A stretch of 21,960 nucleotides of DNA, from positions 1 through 21,960 of the IMG/VR virus record IMGVR_UViG_3300021964_000625; one strand, written 5' to 3'. This DNA comes from a virus. How positions within the stretch are numbered: the first letter of the stretch is position 1; every line of letters starts with the position of its first letter. The notes below the pieces were generated by a model. That model worked only from the letters and a program-made list of their open reading frames with translations. It was not told where the DNA came from and searched no databases. Of this stretch, positions 6,641 to 14,043 are shown in pieces. Both the position numbers and the translations under genes were made by a program.

Positions 6641-7237
6641 ATGTACATATTGTTCACAGGGGCGCCGGGATCAAAGTGGAGCAGTGTGGTCAAGAACATC
6701 TACTGGAGTGATGACATAGATCACACGGACTATTCTGATCAGAGAACCTACTGGCACGATGCCGACACCCCCGGACACAGACAACTCATGCACACAGGAG
6801 CATACTGGGATCCAGGCATGGAGTTTGAAAATTCAAAAGAAAATTGGGATAAGCCATTCTCAGGCACAGGCAAGAGGATCATAAAATCACACACGTTTGC
6901 ACACCAACTTAATGAATTGAAGGTGTTGGGATATCCTATAGTGATTGTTCGAAGGAACAACCTAGAGTGTTATGACTGGTGGAAATTGTGTGGAGAATTC
7001 AATATCACATATCCCAACTATCAATACTTTGAGAACTTAGACCGGATGTGGACGCACATTCAGGATCAAAACACAGATATTGCACAGTTCATACAGCAAA
7101 ATCTAGACAGAATAATTTGTCCTGTGGACAACTTTGATCTGTGCCGGGTTCTAGGAATAAAAGAACCAGGCCCCAGGGACATCATACATACACATAACTA
7201 CGCGAACAAGGATATCAAGGTATATGTCTACAAGTAA
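6641..7237 (+). CDS. P-loop / sulfotransferase-like protein
   Basis: A 198-residue protein that begins MYILFTGAPGSKWSSVVKNI: a first strand followed by a phosphate-binding loop (GAPGSKWS, 7-14), in the position of the PAPS loop of sulfotransferases. IIKSHTFAHQL (80-90) and the strand IVIVRRNN (100-107), which would supply a 3'-phosphate-binding Arg, also fit that fold. The fold could equally bind another nucleotide. Proteins of this type are common in marine T4-like phages with no defined substrate. The gene starts two bases after tctC and overlaps the next gene by 14 bases. It is markedly richer in G+C than its downstream neighbours (34 of 60 bases in 6721-6780). Confidence 0.55.
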   Translation: MYILFTGAPGSKWSSVVKNIYWSDDIDHTDYSDQRTYWHDADTPGHRQLMHTGAYWDPGMEFENSKENWDKPFSGTGKRIIKSHTFAHQLNELKVLGYPIVIVRRNNLECYDWWKLCGEFNITYPNYQYFENLDRMWTHIQDQNTDIAQFIQQNLDRIICPVDNFDLCRVLGIKEPGPRDIIHTHNYANKDIKVYVYK

Positions 7238-7874
7238 TTGGAAAGATGCAAAAGCAAGAAGCAACTACCACTTCAACAAATGGCACCGGGATACCGACTG
7301 CGTACAACATCTAGGTAAATTCACTGGCGGTTGGCAAACAGAAATACAATCGGTGATCGATGATGCCAAACCATTGAATTGGGCCAATCGTAGGGAAGGC
7401 ACAGGTAGACCAGACGGTGATGTACAAGCAGAAGAAAATGATTTAATAAAAGCAGGTGCGGATCCCAAAATGACCATATACAGAGGTTTAAAAGATTTTT
7501 CAAAATGCCCCACACTCCAAAGAATGACCGATTTCTTTTGTTTGGAACCGGTAAAATCTAAGTTACACATACAATTTACTGGTGAGGTATTGAATATGCA
7601 CATAGACAAATTATATGATTTAGATGCTGATCCAAATAATGTTATACGTATAATGGTGATGTTGCAGGATTGGGAACCCGGTCAGTTCCTGATGTATGGT
7701 AACCAGCAATTTGACAGATGGAGATCCGGTGATATACACACGTTCGATTGGCAAAACTTACCACACGCCACAGCAAACGCCAGCAACAAGCCAAGACCCA
7801 TGTTGGTCATCACGGGTGTAAAAAGTGACAAAACAAATAATCTTTTACAGAAGGAAATTAAAAAAAGGATATGA
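7224..7874 (+). CDS. 2OG-Fe(II) oxygenase-like protein (Asp/Asn hydroxylase type)
   Basis: A 216-residue protein whose second half has the iron-binding layout of cupin-fold 2-oxoglutarate oxygenases. H126-x-D128 lies in EVLNMHIDKLYD, a strand-rich segment IRIMVMLQDWEPGQF follows, then WRSGDIHTFDWQNLPHATAN with the distal His181 and, ten residues on, Arg191 in PRPMLVITG, where the 2OG carboxylate would bind. The W-x-x-G-D...F-D...H pattern recalls the aspartyl/asparaginyl beta-hydroxylase branch. Substrate unknown: it could be a protein side chain or a small molecule. Its ATG is preceded by AAGG and lies inside the upstream gene; its stop overlaps the methyltransferase start by 4 bases. Confidence 0.65.
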   Translation: MSTSNWKDAKARSNYHFNKWHRDTDCVQHLGKFTGGWQTEIQSVIDDAKPLNWANRREGTGRPDGDVQAEENDLIKAGADPKMTIYRGLKDFSKCPTLQRMTDFFCLEPVKSKLHIQFTGEVLNMHIDKLYDLDADPNNVIRIMVMLQDWEPGQFLMYGNQQFDRWRSGDIHTFDWQNLPHATANASNKPRPMLVITGVKSDKTNNLLQKEIKKRI

Positions 7875-8389
7875 ACGAAATGGAAACAAGTTATTTTCGT
7901 GATAATTGGAAACCCAATTATTCAAAATTTAAATATTCAGGATGGGCGTTATTGGATAAAATTAATAAAACTGATCAAATATTAGATATAGGTTGTGGTT
8001 ATAATTTATTCAAAGAAAAATTAGGTGATAGATTATATGGTATAGATCCTGCCAACGACAATGCAGATGAGGTTATAAGTTGGGAAGATTATGAGCCACA
8101 TAAAAAGTTTAACGTGTATTTTGCTCTCGGAAGTTTAAATTTTGGAACAGAACAAGAAGTGGAATTTCAAATAGCCAAGTTATCAAGAATAACCAATACC
8201 GGTGATAGAATATACTGGAGACAGAATCCAGGCACGGGAGATCATCCATGGAAGGGAGTTGAATCTGTGAGATTTTATCCGTGGTCAATTGATAAAAATG
8301 TGGAATGGTGCGACAAGTATAACTTTACACTGAAAGAAATTTTGGAAGACAGTGGTAATAGATTATACGCCGAGTGGATCAAAAAATAA
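7871..8389 (+). CDS. Class I SAM-dependent methyltransferase-like protein
   Basis: A 172-residue protein with a Rossmann-type SAM site. Motif I is ILDIGCGYN (37-45) after a helical lead, the acidic end of strand two is LYGIDPAN (55-62), and FNVYFALGSLNFG is the strand and loop in the position of motif IV. The C-terminal part, with WSIDKNVEWCDKYNFTLKEI, looks like the usual last helix and hairpin. No substrate-specific domain is attached, so the target (sugar, small molecule or protein) is open. It is the last gene of the accessory operon, overlapping the oxygenase by ATGA, and is very AT-rich (14 G+C in 7921-7980). An ATG three codons in is an alternative start. Confidence 0.75.
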   Translation: MNEMETSYFRDNWKPNYSKFKYSGWALLDKINKTDQILDIGCGYNLFKEKLGDRLYGIDPANDNADEVISWEDYEPHKKFNVYFALGSLNFGTEQEVEFQIAKLSRITNTGDRIYWRQNPGTGDHPWKGVESVRFYPWSIDKNVEWCDKYNFTLKEILEDSGNRLYAEWIKK

Positions 8390-8411
8390 TCAAAAATACA
8401 GAAATAAAAAA

Positions 8412-8450
8412 AGCCCATGTATTTTAAAAGTACATGGGCTCTTTGTTGTT
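8412..8450. terminator. Strong bidirectional terminator
   Basis: AGCCCATGTA (8412-8421) pairs perfectly with TACATGGGCT (8431-8440) around a 9-base loop. On the minus strand the stem is followed by an unbroken run of T (complement of the A-run 8405-8412), which is ideal for ending the histone-like gene. On the plus strand a weaker CTTTGTTGTT follows and ends the accessory operon. It separates two convergent units. Confidence 0.88.
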
Positions 8451-8473
8451 ATAACAAAAAAGAAGAAGTAATA

Positions 8474-8680
8474 TTATTCAGCGGCAGGAGCCGATGCGGC
8501 TTTTTCTGCGTTCTTAGTTTCTTGAATTTCTTTTCTTCTTGCTTTAATCAATTTGCCAAGTTCAGCAAGTGCTTTTCTGGCTCTTGTTGCTGATGCCTTA
8601 ACACCTTTTTCCGTGAATTTTGAATTCTCTTCGGAATAAGTTTGAATTGCTGTCATTATTGACTCGTGTGTTGCTGACAT
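8474..8680 (-). CDS. Small basic histone-like protein
   Basis: A 68-residue Lys/Ala-rich protein (SATHESIMTAIQTYSEENSK, then VKASATRARKALAELGKLIK). It has an N-terminal helix, a strongly basic middle (KASATRARK, KLIKARRKE) and an Ala-rich tail. I recall closely similar short proteins in T4-like cyanophages annotated as histone-like or DNA-binding; direct evidence of DNA binding is lacking. It has an excellent ribosome binding site (AAGGAG), its own sigma70-type promoter at 8723-8752 and the terminator at 8412-8440, so it is a single-gene unit. That arrangement suggests high or early expression, as for a nucleoid or genome-organising protein. Confidence 0.65.
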   Translation of the reverse strand: MSATHESIMTAIQTYSEENSKFTEKGVKASATRARKALAELGKLIKARRKEIQETKNAEKAASAPAAE

Positions 8681-8722
8681 TTGTTCTCCTTTGTATTGTG
8701 TTAATTAATTAACTATATTCGT

Positions 8723-8752
8723 ATTGTACGACGCTATTTGTGGTTTAGTCAA
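8723..8752 (-). promoter_or_regulatory. Sigma70-type promoter for the histone-like gene
   Basis: On the minus strand TTGACT (8752-8747) is followed after 18 bases by TACAAT (8728-8723), each one mismatch from the TTGACA/TATAAT consensus. The start codon is at 8680, leaving a leader of about 35 bases that contains GTTAATTAATTA and AAGGAG. It begins directly after the gp46 stop codon. Confidence 0.7.
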
Positions 8753-8753
8753 C

Positions 8754-10523
8754 CTAAATAATAACTTCAACATCGTTGGCATAATTGGTAAAACCGTTTT
8801 CTTTTACCACTTTTAACACAGAGTTTACTCTGCTTACCAACTCGTCCTTGTGTGATATCAAGAATATATTTTTTTGTTGTTTACGAGCCATGTCCTTCAA
8901 AACTGCCATGGCAGATTCCACACCCGATGTGTCCATTCCTGCATCAATAAGTTCGTCAATGAACAGTAAGTTGATCTGTTGATAAAGACTTTCCCACACA
9001 TCTCTGAATGCCCAACTCAACGAAAGTATCAATCTGTTACGTTCGCCTCGACTTAAATTATCAAAATCCAGTTCTCTGCCCAGTTCTTCGATTTGCACAG
9101 TTAAATCTGATTGGAAAGTCACTGTGTGAGGTAATTTAACTTGTGACAAGTACCATGCCAGACGTTGATTTAGATATGTTAAGTTTTGTTCGATAATTCG
9201 TGTTCGAATGAACGAATCTTTTGCAGTAAGTAGTTTGTATAAAAAATCTTGATGTTTTAACAAATCTTCTAGTTCGTTGACTTTAGTATAATCAACTTTT
9301 TGTAATGCGGATTTAGTCAGTTCTTCGATTTGTTCTTGATATGGATTTTCTTTGTTTTCTGTTTGTTCTAGTTGTCTTTTTAGGTCTGCCAGTGATCCTT
9401 TATGATTATAGGCGTCATCGATGGTATCATAATAAGTGTCGGGTAAAATACCAATATCTCCAATTGCTGAAATGTTTTTATTAATTGCATCTAAATCACT
9501 AGTTAATTTTGTTTCGTCTTTTTGTAACTCGTCAAGATCATTTTCCAGTTTTGATAACAACTGTTGATGTTTTTCATCATGTAAAGTCTGTTCACAAGTG
9601 GGACACTTGGCTTCTTTGGCATATTCAATATCTTTCTGTTTCAACCCAATTTGTTTGACTGTTTTAGTCAAACTGTCTTCGTGGTATGCTTTCTCTTTTT
9701 CCAAACTTCTTAATGCTTTTGAATTTTCTTCGTGTTTTTGTATTTGTTTGTGTAAATCTAGTTCTTTTTCAATATCTACCTTTTCTAGATCGCTAATGGC
9801 AAATTTAAATTTTTTAATATCGTCTTTTTGTTGAGTTTCCCACGCAGAGTTTCTTAATTTTAAATTTTTAATTGATTCGTTAATTTTTTCATTTGAACTG
9901 ACAATCGAATCTAATTTAAATTTTTCTGTTGTTGCGTCATCTTTAGTTGCCTTCATTTGTGCTTTAAGCAAGTCTGCTTTCTCTGAAAGTATTGTTATAC
10001 CCAAAAGTTGTTCAATAATTTCTCTTTGTTCTGCTTGTTTTGTTGCCAAGAAGGGTTGTGAATATGTGTTTAATGCCATGATATTTTTAAACATAGCATG
10101 AGTCATGCCGATCAATTTGTTTATTTCATGTTGCGTTTCTCTGTTTTCACCTTGTGCTTCGTTTGACTCTTGTTCTATGTCGTTGGCGTAGAACCTAAGC
10201 ACCTGAGGTTTTCTCCCCCTCTCAATTTTATATTTGATACCATTCTTTTCAAATTCAACACCGACCACCATGTCTTTGTTGTTGGTCTTATTAACTAGAT
10301 TATCTTTTCTTATATTTGTCAGTGCTTCACCAAAAAATGCGTAACTTATGGCATTGATTATAGTTGTTTTACCTGTTCCGTTTCTTGCACCAGCATCGTC
10401 ACCTCCAAGATCCATGTTTTCACCAATCACTAAAACAAGATTTTTACCTTGGAAGTTAATGGCCTGTGCCTGATTACCAACAGAAAGAAAATTCTTCACA
10501 GTTAATGTTTTAATAGTCAGCAT
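8754..10523 (-). CDS. 46: Recombination endonuclease subunit gp46 (Rad50/SbcC-like)
   Basis: ATPase subunit of the T4-type gp46/gp47 complex, which resects DNA ends for recombination-dependent replication and repair. The 589 residues show the full SMC/Rad50 order: Walker A at about 45-54 (GARNGTGKTT, preceded by an extended Gly/Asp loop), two long coiled-coil arms on either side of the zinc-hook Cys pair C307-P-T-C310, ABC signature LSRGERNRL (490-498), Walker B INLLFIDELID (517-527, with D523/E524) and the switch His in LISHKDEL (H558). T4 gp46 is similar in length. The ATG follows the stop of the small upstream ORF with no gap, and AGGA lies about 9 bases before it. Confidence 0.95.
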   Translation of the reverse strand: MLTIKTLTVKNFLSVGNQAQAINFQGKNLVLVIGENMDLGGDDAGARNGTGKTTIINAISYAFFGEALTNIRKDNLVNKTNNKDMVVGVEFEKNGIKYKIERGRKPQVLRFYANDIEQESNEAQGENRETQHEINKLIGMTHAMFKNIMALNTYSQPFLATKQAEQREIIEQLLGITILSEKADLLKAQMKATKDDATTEKFKLDSIVSSNEKINESIKNLKLRNSAWETQQKDDIKKFKFAISDLEKVDIEKELDLHKQIQKHEENSKALRSLEKEKAYHEDSLTKTVKQIGLKQKDIEYAKEAKCPTCEQTLHDEKHQQLLSKLENDLDELQKDETKLTSDLDAINKNISAIGDIGILPDTYYDTIDDAYNHKGSLADLKRQLEQTENKENPYQEQIEELTKSALQKVDYTKVNELEDLLKHQDFLYKLLTAKDSFIRTRIIEQNLTYLNQRLAWYLSQVKLPHTVTFQSDLTVQIEELGRELDFDNLSRGERNRLILSLSWAFRDVWESLYQQINLLFIDELIDAGMDTSGVESAMAVLKDMARKQQKNIFLISHKDELVSRVNSVLKVVKENGFTNYANDVEVII

Positions 10524-10685
10524 CTATTTTTTTTCCTGTTGTTTCCTCCAACGCCAATAACCAGCAATCCATTCCTTTTGCGTGGGTTTACGATACAAGA
10601 AATCGTTGATTATATTAATTTCTTTGGGTTCGGATTTTAAAATCTGCATAAGTTTTTTCTTTGTTATTTTTTTAGTTGTTGACAT
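10524..10685 (-). CDS. Small basic ORF between genes 47 and 46 (53 residues)
   Basis: This short frame reads MSTTKKITKKKLMQILKSEP at its start and ends AGYWRWRKQQEKK. It fills the gap between gp47 and gp46 almost exactly: its ATG lies 14 bases inside the end of gp47 and its TAG touches the gp46 ATG. The product is very basic with a Trp/Tyr-rich WIAGYWRWRK segment, which would suit nucleic-acid or protein contact. T4 also has small ORFs (46.1, 46.2) between these genes, but I cannot show homology. A good ribosome binding site is not visible, so translation would depend on coupling to gp47. Confidence 0.6.
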   Translation of the reverse strand: MSTTKKITKKKLMQILKSEPKEINIINDFLYRKPTQKEWIAGYWRWRKQQEKK

Positions 10686-11694
10686 CTAGATTGTTGTATA
10701 TGGCCATTAGTATTTGTTTATCGTATGTTTTTGAATCTACGCTCTCCAGTTGTTTGATCACGATTTGATCAACCGAATCAAACTTTTCAATGTGTACTGT
10801 TGGTTGATCAACAGTGTCTAGTTGTTCTGGTATCAATTGTAATTCTCTCAATTTATATTTCTCTAAAAATGTTTCTCTAATGAAATTTGCTTCTTCGTAA
10901 GAAATTTTTATATCCAAACCAACACGCACATACATTTTTTCCTTCAATAATGCATCTGCGTTCTCTAATAGTTGTGAAATTTTATAATGACGATAAACAG
11001 GCATATTTGGCCAGTTTATGTATTGTGGTTTTCCGCCTTGTTCCAATATCATCATTCCTCTTTCGTCATCGCCGGCATCCGCGTAGTTGTGAGGAAAAGC
11101 ATTACCGATGTAATGTATATTGTTTCTAACCTGTCTTTTATGAAAATGACCTGAAAAAACAAATTGCTGATGAACAAAATGTTCTGCTTTAATTCCTCCA
11201 ACGTCGGGCATATCGACCATGGCATTCATTTTAAAATAAGGAATCTCAAAATGACCAAATATATATTTTTGTTTCATATTTGGAATTTTTAGATACTCTT
11301 CCGGTTCTAACCATGGAATGATTGCTACATCGTCGTTTTCGATCCAACTGTTTACTAGATGTACGTTGGGAATATTTCTTGCGAACTCCATGGAGTTGAT
11401 TTCTCTTTTTTCCCTATAGAATAAATCATGGTTGCCCATGATCACATACACTTTTTCAAATGCCTTACCTAATCGCTCGATGTTAGAAACAGTATAATTC
11501 ATGGTACTAACATTGGTAGAACTTCTATGATGATGCCAATCACCCAAGAAGATACAAGTTTCACAGTTGTTTTCTTTTGCTGTTTTTATAAACCAATGGA
11601 TGAATTCTTCACAGTCGTCGTTGTGTATTCTGGAATTTCCTTTAAGGCCAAAGTGTATGTCCGTAAAACAGGCCACTTTTTTAAATGTTGTCAT
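10672..11694 (-). CDS. 47: Recombination endonuclease subunit gp47 (Mre11/SbcD-like)
   Basis: Nuclease subunit paired with gp46. The 340-residue protein carries the calcineurin-type metallophosphatase motifs in order: D12-x-H14 in CFTDIHFG, GDWHHH (51-56), GNHD (87-90), GHFE (147-150) and GHFHKR (182-187). These bind the two metal ions of Mre11-type 3'-5' exonucleases. The remaining C-terminal part, about 150 residues, would be the capping and Rad50-binding region. T4 gp47 is about the same length. The gene starts three bases after the gp55 stop and is followed by the 53-residue ORF and gp46, giving a 55-47-x-46 transcription unit. Confidence 0.95.
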   Translation of the reverse strand: MTTFKKVACFTDIHFGLKGNSRIHNDDCEEFIHWFIKTAKENNCETCIFLGDWHHHRSSTNVSTMNYTVSNIERLGKAFEKVYVIMGNHDLFYREKREINSMEFARNIPNVHLVNSWIENDDVAIIPWLEPEEYLKIPNMKQKYIFGHFEIPYFKMNAMVDMPDVGGIKAEHFVHQQFVFSGHFHKRQVRNNIHYIGNAFPHNYADAGDDERGMMILEQGGKPQYINWPNMPVYRHYKISQLLENADALLKEKMYVRVGLDIKISYEEANFIRETFLEKYKLRELQLIPEQLDTVDQPTVHIEKFDSVDQIVIKQLESVDSKTYDKQILMAIYNNLDVNN

Positions 11695-11697
11695 GTG

Positions 11698-12705
11698 TTA
11701 CTTTCTTACTTTTTCAAAATCTTTCGCAGTCAGTGTACCCGACTTTTTCATTTTCTTGTTTAGTTCAGCAATTGCTTTTTTAGTATACACTGTTACCGGA
11801 GAAGGTTCAACTGTTCTTTCTATCTTATCTCCGTTGTTGGTCATGTAATAACTTTTCTTTATTTTCTTTTTCTTTAAAGAATTTTCTCTGTCTTCTCTCT
11901 CGGATTTTGCAATTTCTTCGTTTTTTGATTGTCTAGTATAACTAGGCATCAAGTTATTCAGTTCCATTATGTCATCTCGAATATTTTGATTTTTTTTCTC
12001 AATGTTCAATATACGAGTGAATGAATTTGTTATGGCCGCGGTGTAATAAGCAAAAGGATTGTCTGATTTGGATTCGTCGAATTGTAATCCTATCTGTGAT
12101 AGTTGCATTAATGCCTGTGACTGCATTTCATCATTGTAAGTGTAACCTCTCCAGTTGCTTCTTGTACCATATCTTTCACACAGTTTCATGTACATCAAAG
12201 CCAACTTGTTGGTCATTTTTCCATGATCTATTGAAAACTGTCCGTTAATCATTCCGCCAGTCCAGTGACTTTTGCCAACACATTTTGGTTTGCCCTTTTC
12301 GTCGATCCTATAGTGTTGAAAAGGTGGAAAATTAATTTTCGTATGAGTATCTGCCTCAGTTTTTGGTCTCTTTTTTCTTTGCAAGTCTTCGGGTATGTGT
12401 TCAAAGGTCATCACACGAAAAACAATATCTGTCTTGGAAATTTTTCTAGGAGAAACTTCAAAGTCGCTCATCTTTATTCTCTTGTTTCCACCAGACTTGG
12501 CCTGTTCCCAGGCTTCCTGTGTCAATCTTTTTGCTTTGGCCTTGCGGGCCCTTGCGATGTTGGCACCATTGATTTTTTTGATGTCGGGCACGATTATATC
12601 GTAGTTGCTATCATCGGGAGACACATACGAACAGTAACTATTTTTGCTCTTGTGTATCTCGCTCAACAGATCTTTGTTGTTCAGGTAGTTTACTCTTTTA
12701 ACCAC
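11698..12705 (-). CDS. 55: Late-transcription sigma factor gp55-like, enlarged
   Basis: T4-type sigma factor that directs host RNA polymerase to late promoters. The N-terminus VNYLNNKDLLSEIHKSK (residues 5-21) matches the start of T4 gp55 (NYVNNKELLQ). Residues 166-238 match its core: KLCERYGTRSNWRGYTYNDE, LQFDESKSDNPFAYYTAAIT and RILNIEKK, against SKRFNFSGYT, NFDETKYKNPHAYITQ and RIKKERK in T4. The total of 335 residues compares with about 185 in T4. A Lys/Arg-rich block of roughly 135 residues separates the two matching parts, and the C-terminal tail after 240 is lengthened and basic. The start is GTG at 12705 with TAGGAGA six bases upstream. Confidence 0.8.
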   Translation of the reverse strand: MVKRVNYLNNKDLLSEIHKSKNSYCSYVSPDDSNYDIIVPDIKKINGANIARARKAKAKRLTQEAWEQAKSGGNKRIKMSDFEVSPRKISKTDIVFRVMTFEHIPEDLQRKKRPKTEADTHTKINFPPFQHYRIDEKGKPKCVGKSHWTGGMINGQFSIDHGKMTNKLALMYMKLCERYGTRSNWRGYTYNDEMQSQALMQLSQIGLQFDESKSDNPFAYYTAAITNSFTRILNIEKKNQNIRDDIMELNNLMPSYTRQSKNEEIAKSEREDRENSLKKKKIKKSYYMTNNGDKIERTVEPSPVTVYTKKAIAELNKKMKKSGTLTAKDFEKVRK

Positions 12706-12719
12706 TAAATTCTCCTAAC

Positions 12720-12731
12720 TAATTAATTAAC
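12720..12731 (-). promoter_or_regulatory. Leader motif shared by two minus-strand genes
   Basis: Minus strand GTTAATTAATTA, 14 bases upstream of the gp55 GTG. The identical 12 bases lie at 8702-8713, in the leader of the histone-like gene. No clear -35/-10 pair was found here, so the motif itself may be part of the promoter or a shared leader. Confidence 0.35.
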
Positions 12732-12786
12732 GTAGATTGATGTAAAATCTTGCCGTATGTGAATAATATGCGCCTATTAAAATGCC

Positions 12787-12794
12787 TATAAATA
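12787..12794 (+). promoter_or_regulatory. T4-type late promoter for the baseplate operon
   Basis: TATAAATA is an exact match to the T4 late -10 consensus recognised by gp55-containing polymerase. It lies 44 bases before the gp48 ATG, in the 133-base divergent gap between gp55 and gp48. The gene for its probable reader, gp55, is transcribed away from the same gap. Confidence 0.75.
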
Positions 12795-12838
12795 TTGTTT
12801 AGTATACAAGAAATTTAAAGGAAGAGCAACCAAATAAA

Positions 12839-13741
12839 ATGGCCGGAATTATAGAAACAGGTAAAAAAATAGGCACCACTATTTTCAATAAAACTCTGGG
12901 TAGACTGACCGGTGCAGGATTACCTGCAGGAGCAGAAGCCAATAATAAATTGAGATCTAATGCTTCGTGGTCGGTAAGAGACAAAGCGGCAGATCAGCGT
13001 ATTAAGGTAATTTTACCTCCTGGCAGTATCATATATGAAAAATTTTTCGGAGTACCGCAACAAAATGCAATACAGGTAGATCCGGGTGACCCGGCCGGAG
13101 CCTTTAATGCATCGACAAATAATATTTTGGCACCTTTGGCAAATGAAGGAGGAGTTATTTTTCCTTTAACACCGTCTGTGATTATCAGTCATACAGCAAA
13201 TTATAATCCAATGACAGCCACTCATAGCAATTATCCTTTTTACGCATATCAAAACAGCGAGTTACCAAGTTTTACCTTGGTTGGCGAATTTCCGGTACAG
13301 AACCAAACAGACGCTCAGTATTGGATAGCCATGCTACATTTCTTCAGGTCAGCGACAAAAATGTTTTTTGGAGACAGTGTTGACGACACAGGAAAAACAG
13401 ACGGAATGAGAGGAAATCCTCCGCCAATATTACAATTGAATGGATATGGAAATTATGTCTTCAACAAAGTACCTGTTGTAGTCACAAACTTTACCGTTGA
13501 TCTAAGGAACGATGTTGATTATATTTGTACAGAACAACAAACGGACAGAAGAGGACTGTTACCAACATCATCGACTGTGGTAGATCCAAGTTCTAATAAA
13601 TCGTGGGCACCTACGCTGTCACAGGTAACACTACAATTACAACCTGTTTATTCTAGAGAGTCTGTCAAGAAATTCAATATGAAAGACTTTGTGAACGGTA
13701 ACCTAAACGGAAACAATGGTTCAGGAATAGGATATATTTAA
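12839..13741 (+). CDS. 48: Baseplate tail-tube cap gp48-like
   Basis: Structural protein that caps the baseplate hub and starts polymerisation of the tail tube. The 300-residue sequence has the features I associate with marine gp48 homologs. The first is a central block SFTLVGEFPVQNQTDAQYWI with an adjoining MLHFFRSATKMFFG. Then come NPPPILQLNGYGNYVFNKVP, VVVTNFTVDLRNDVDYI, and a C-terminal WAPTLSQVTLQLQPVYSRE. T4 gp48 is 364 residues; gp54 is the alternative cap-layer protein. AAAGGAAG lies upstream, but at about 14 bases is rather far from the ATG. First gene of the late operon; gp53 starts 1 base after its stop. Confidence 0.75.
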   Translation: MAGIIETGKKIGTTIFNKTLGRLTGAGLPAGAEANNKLRSNASWSVRDKAADQRIKVILPPGSIIYEKFFGVPQQNAIQVDPGDPAGAFNASTNNILAPLANEGGVIFPLTPSVIISHTANYNPMTATHSNYPFYAYQNSELPSFTLVGEFPVQNQTDAQYWIAMLHFFRSATKMFFGDSVDDTGKTDGMRGNPPPILQLNGYGNYVFNKVPVVVTNFTVDLRNDVDYICTEQQTDRRGLLPTSSTVVDPSSNKSWAPTLSQVTLQLQPVYSRESVKKFNMKDFVNGNLNGNNGSGIGYI

Positions 13742-13742
13742 T

Positions 13743-14042
13743 ATGGCAAAATATAGTACAACATCACCTTATTTCGCAACACCTGAAAATAATATAAGTT
13801 TAGATTTTCTTGTTGCGAGAGCAATCACAGCCGAACAAGATGATATAGAATATACGATTGATAGAATATATGCATATCGTCCAGACTTGTTGGCATATGA
13901 CTTATACGGTACTCCTCGACTATGGTGGGTGTTTGCTCAAAGAAATCCAGATTACATCGAAGACCCGATTTATGATTTTGCTCCAGGAGTTACGATTCGA
14001 TTGCCAAAGTTAAGCAATCTTAAAACTGACCTAGGGTTATAA
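13743..14042 (+). CDS. 53: Baseplate wedge subunit gp53-like
   Basis: A 99-residue protein. The block LAYDLYGTPRLWWVFAQRNP followed by IEDPIYDFAPGVTIRLPKLS is characteristic of the gp53 baseplate wedge family, in which a YGT/S-x-x-LWW-x-IA-x-xN motif precedes a LysM-like strand with an I-P. T4 gp53 is 196 residues; this is the short form seen in many marine phages. It joins wedges to the hub. One base separates it from the gene on each side, so it is expressed with gp48. Confidence 0.75.
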   Translation: MAKYSTTSPYFATPENNISLDFLVARAITAEQDDIEYTIDRIYAYRPDLLAYDLYGTPRLWWVFAQRNPDYIEDPIYDFAPGVTIRLPKLSNLKTDLGL

Positions 14043-14043
14043 C

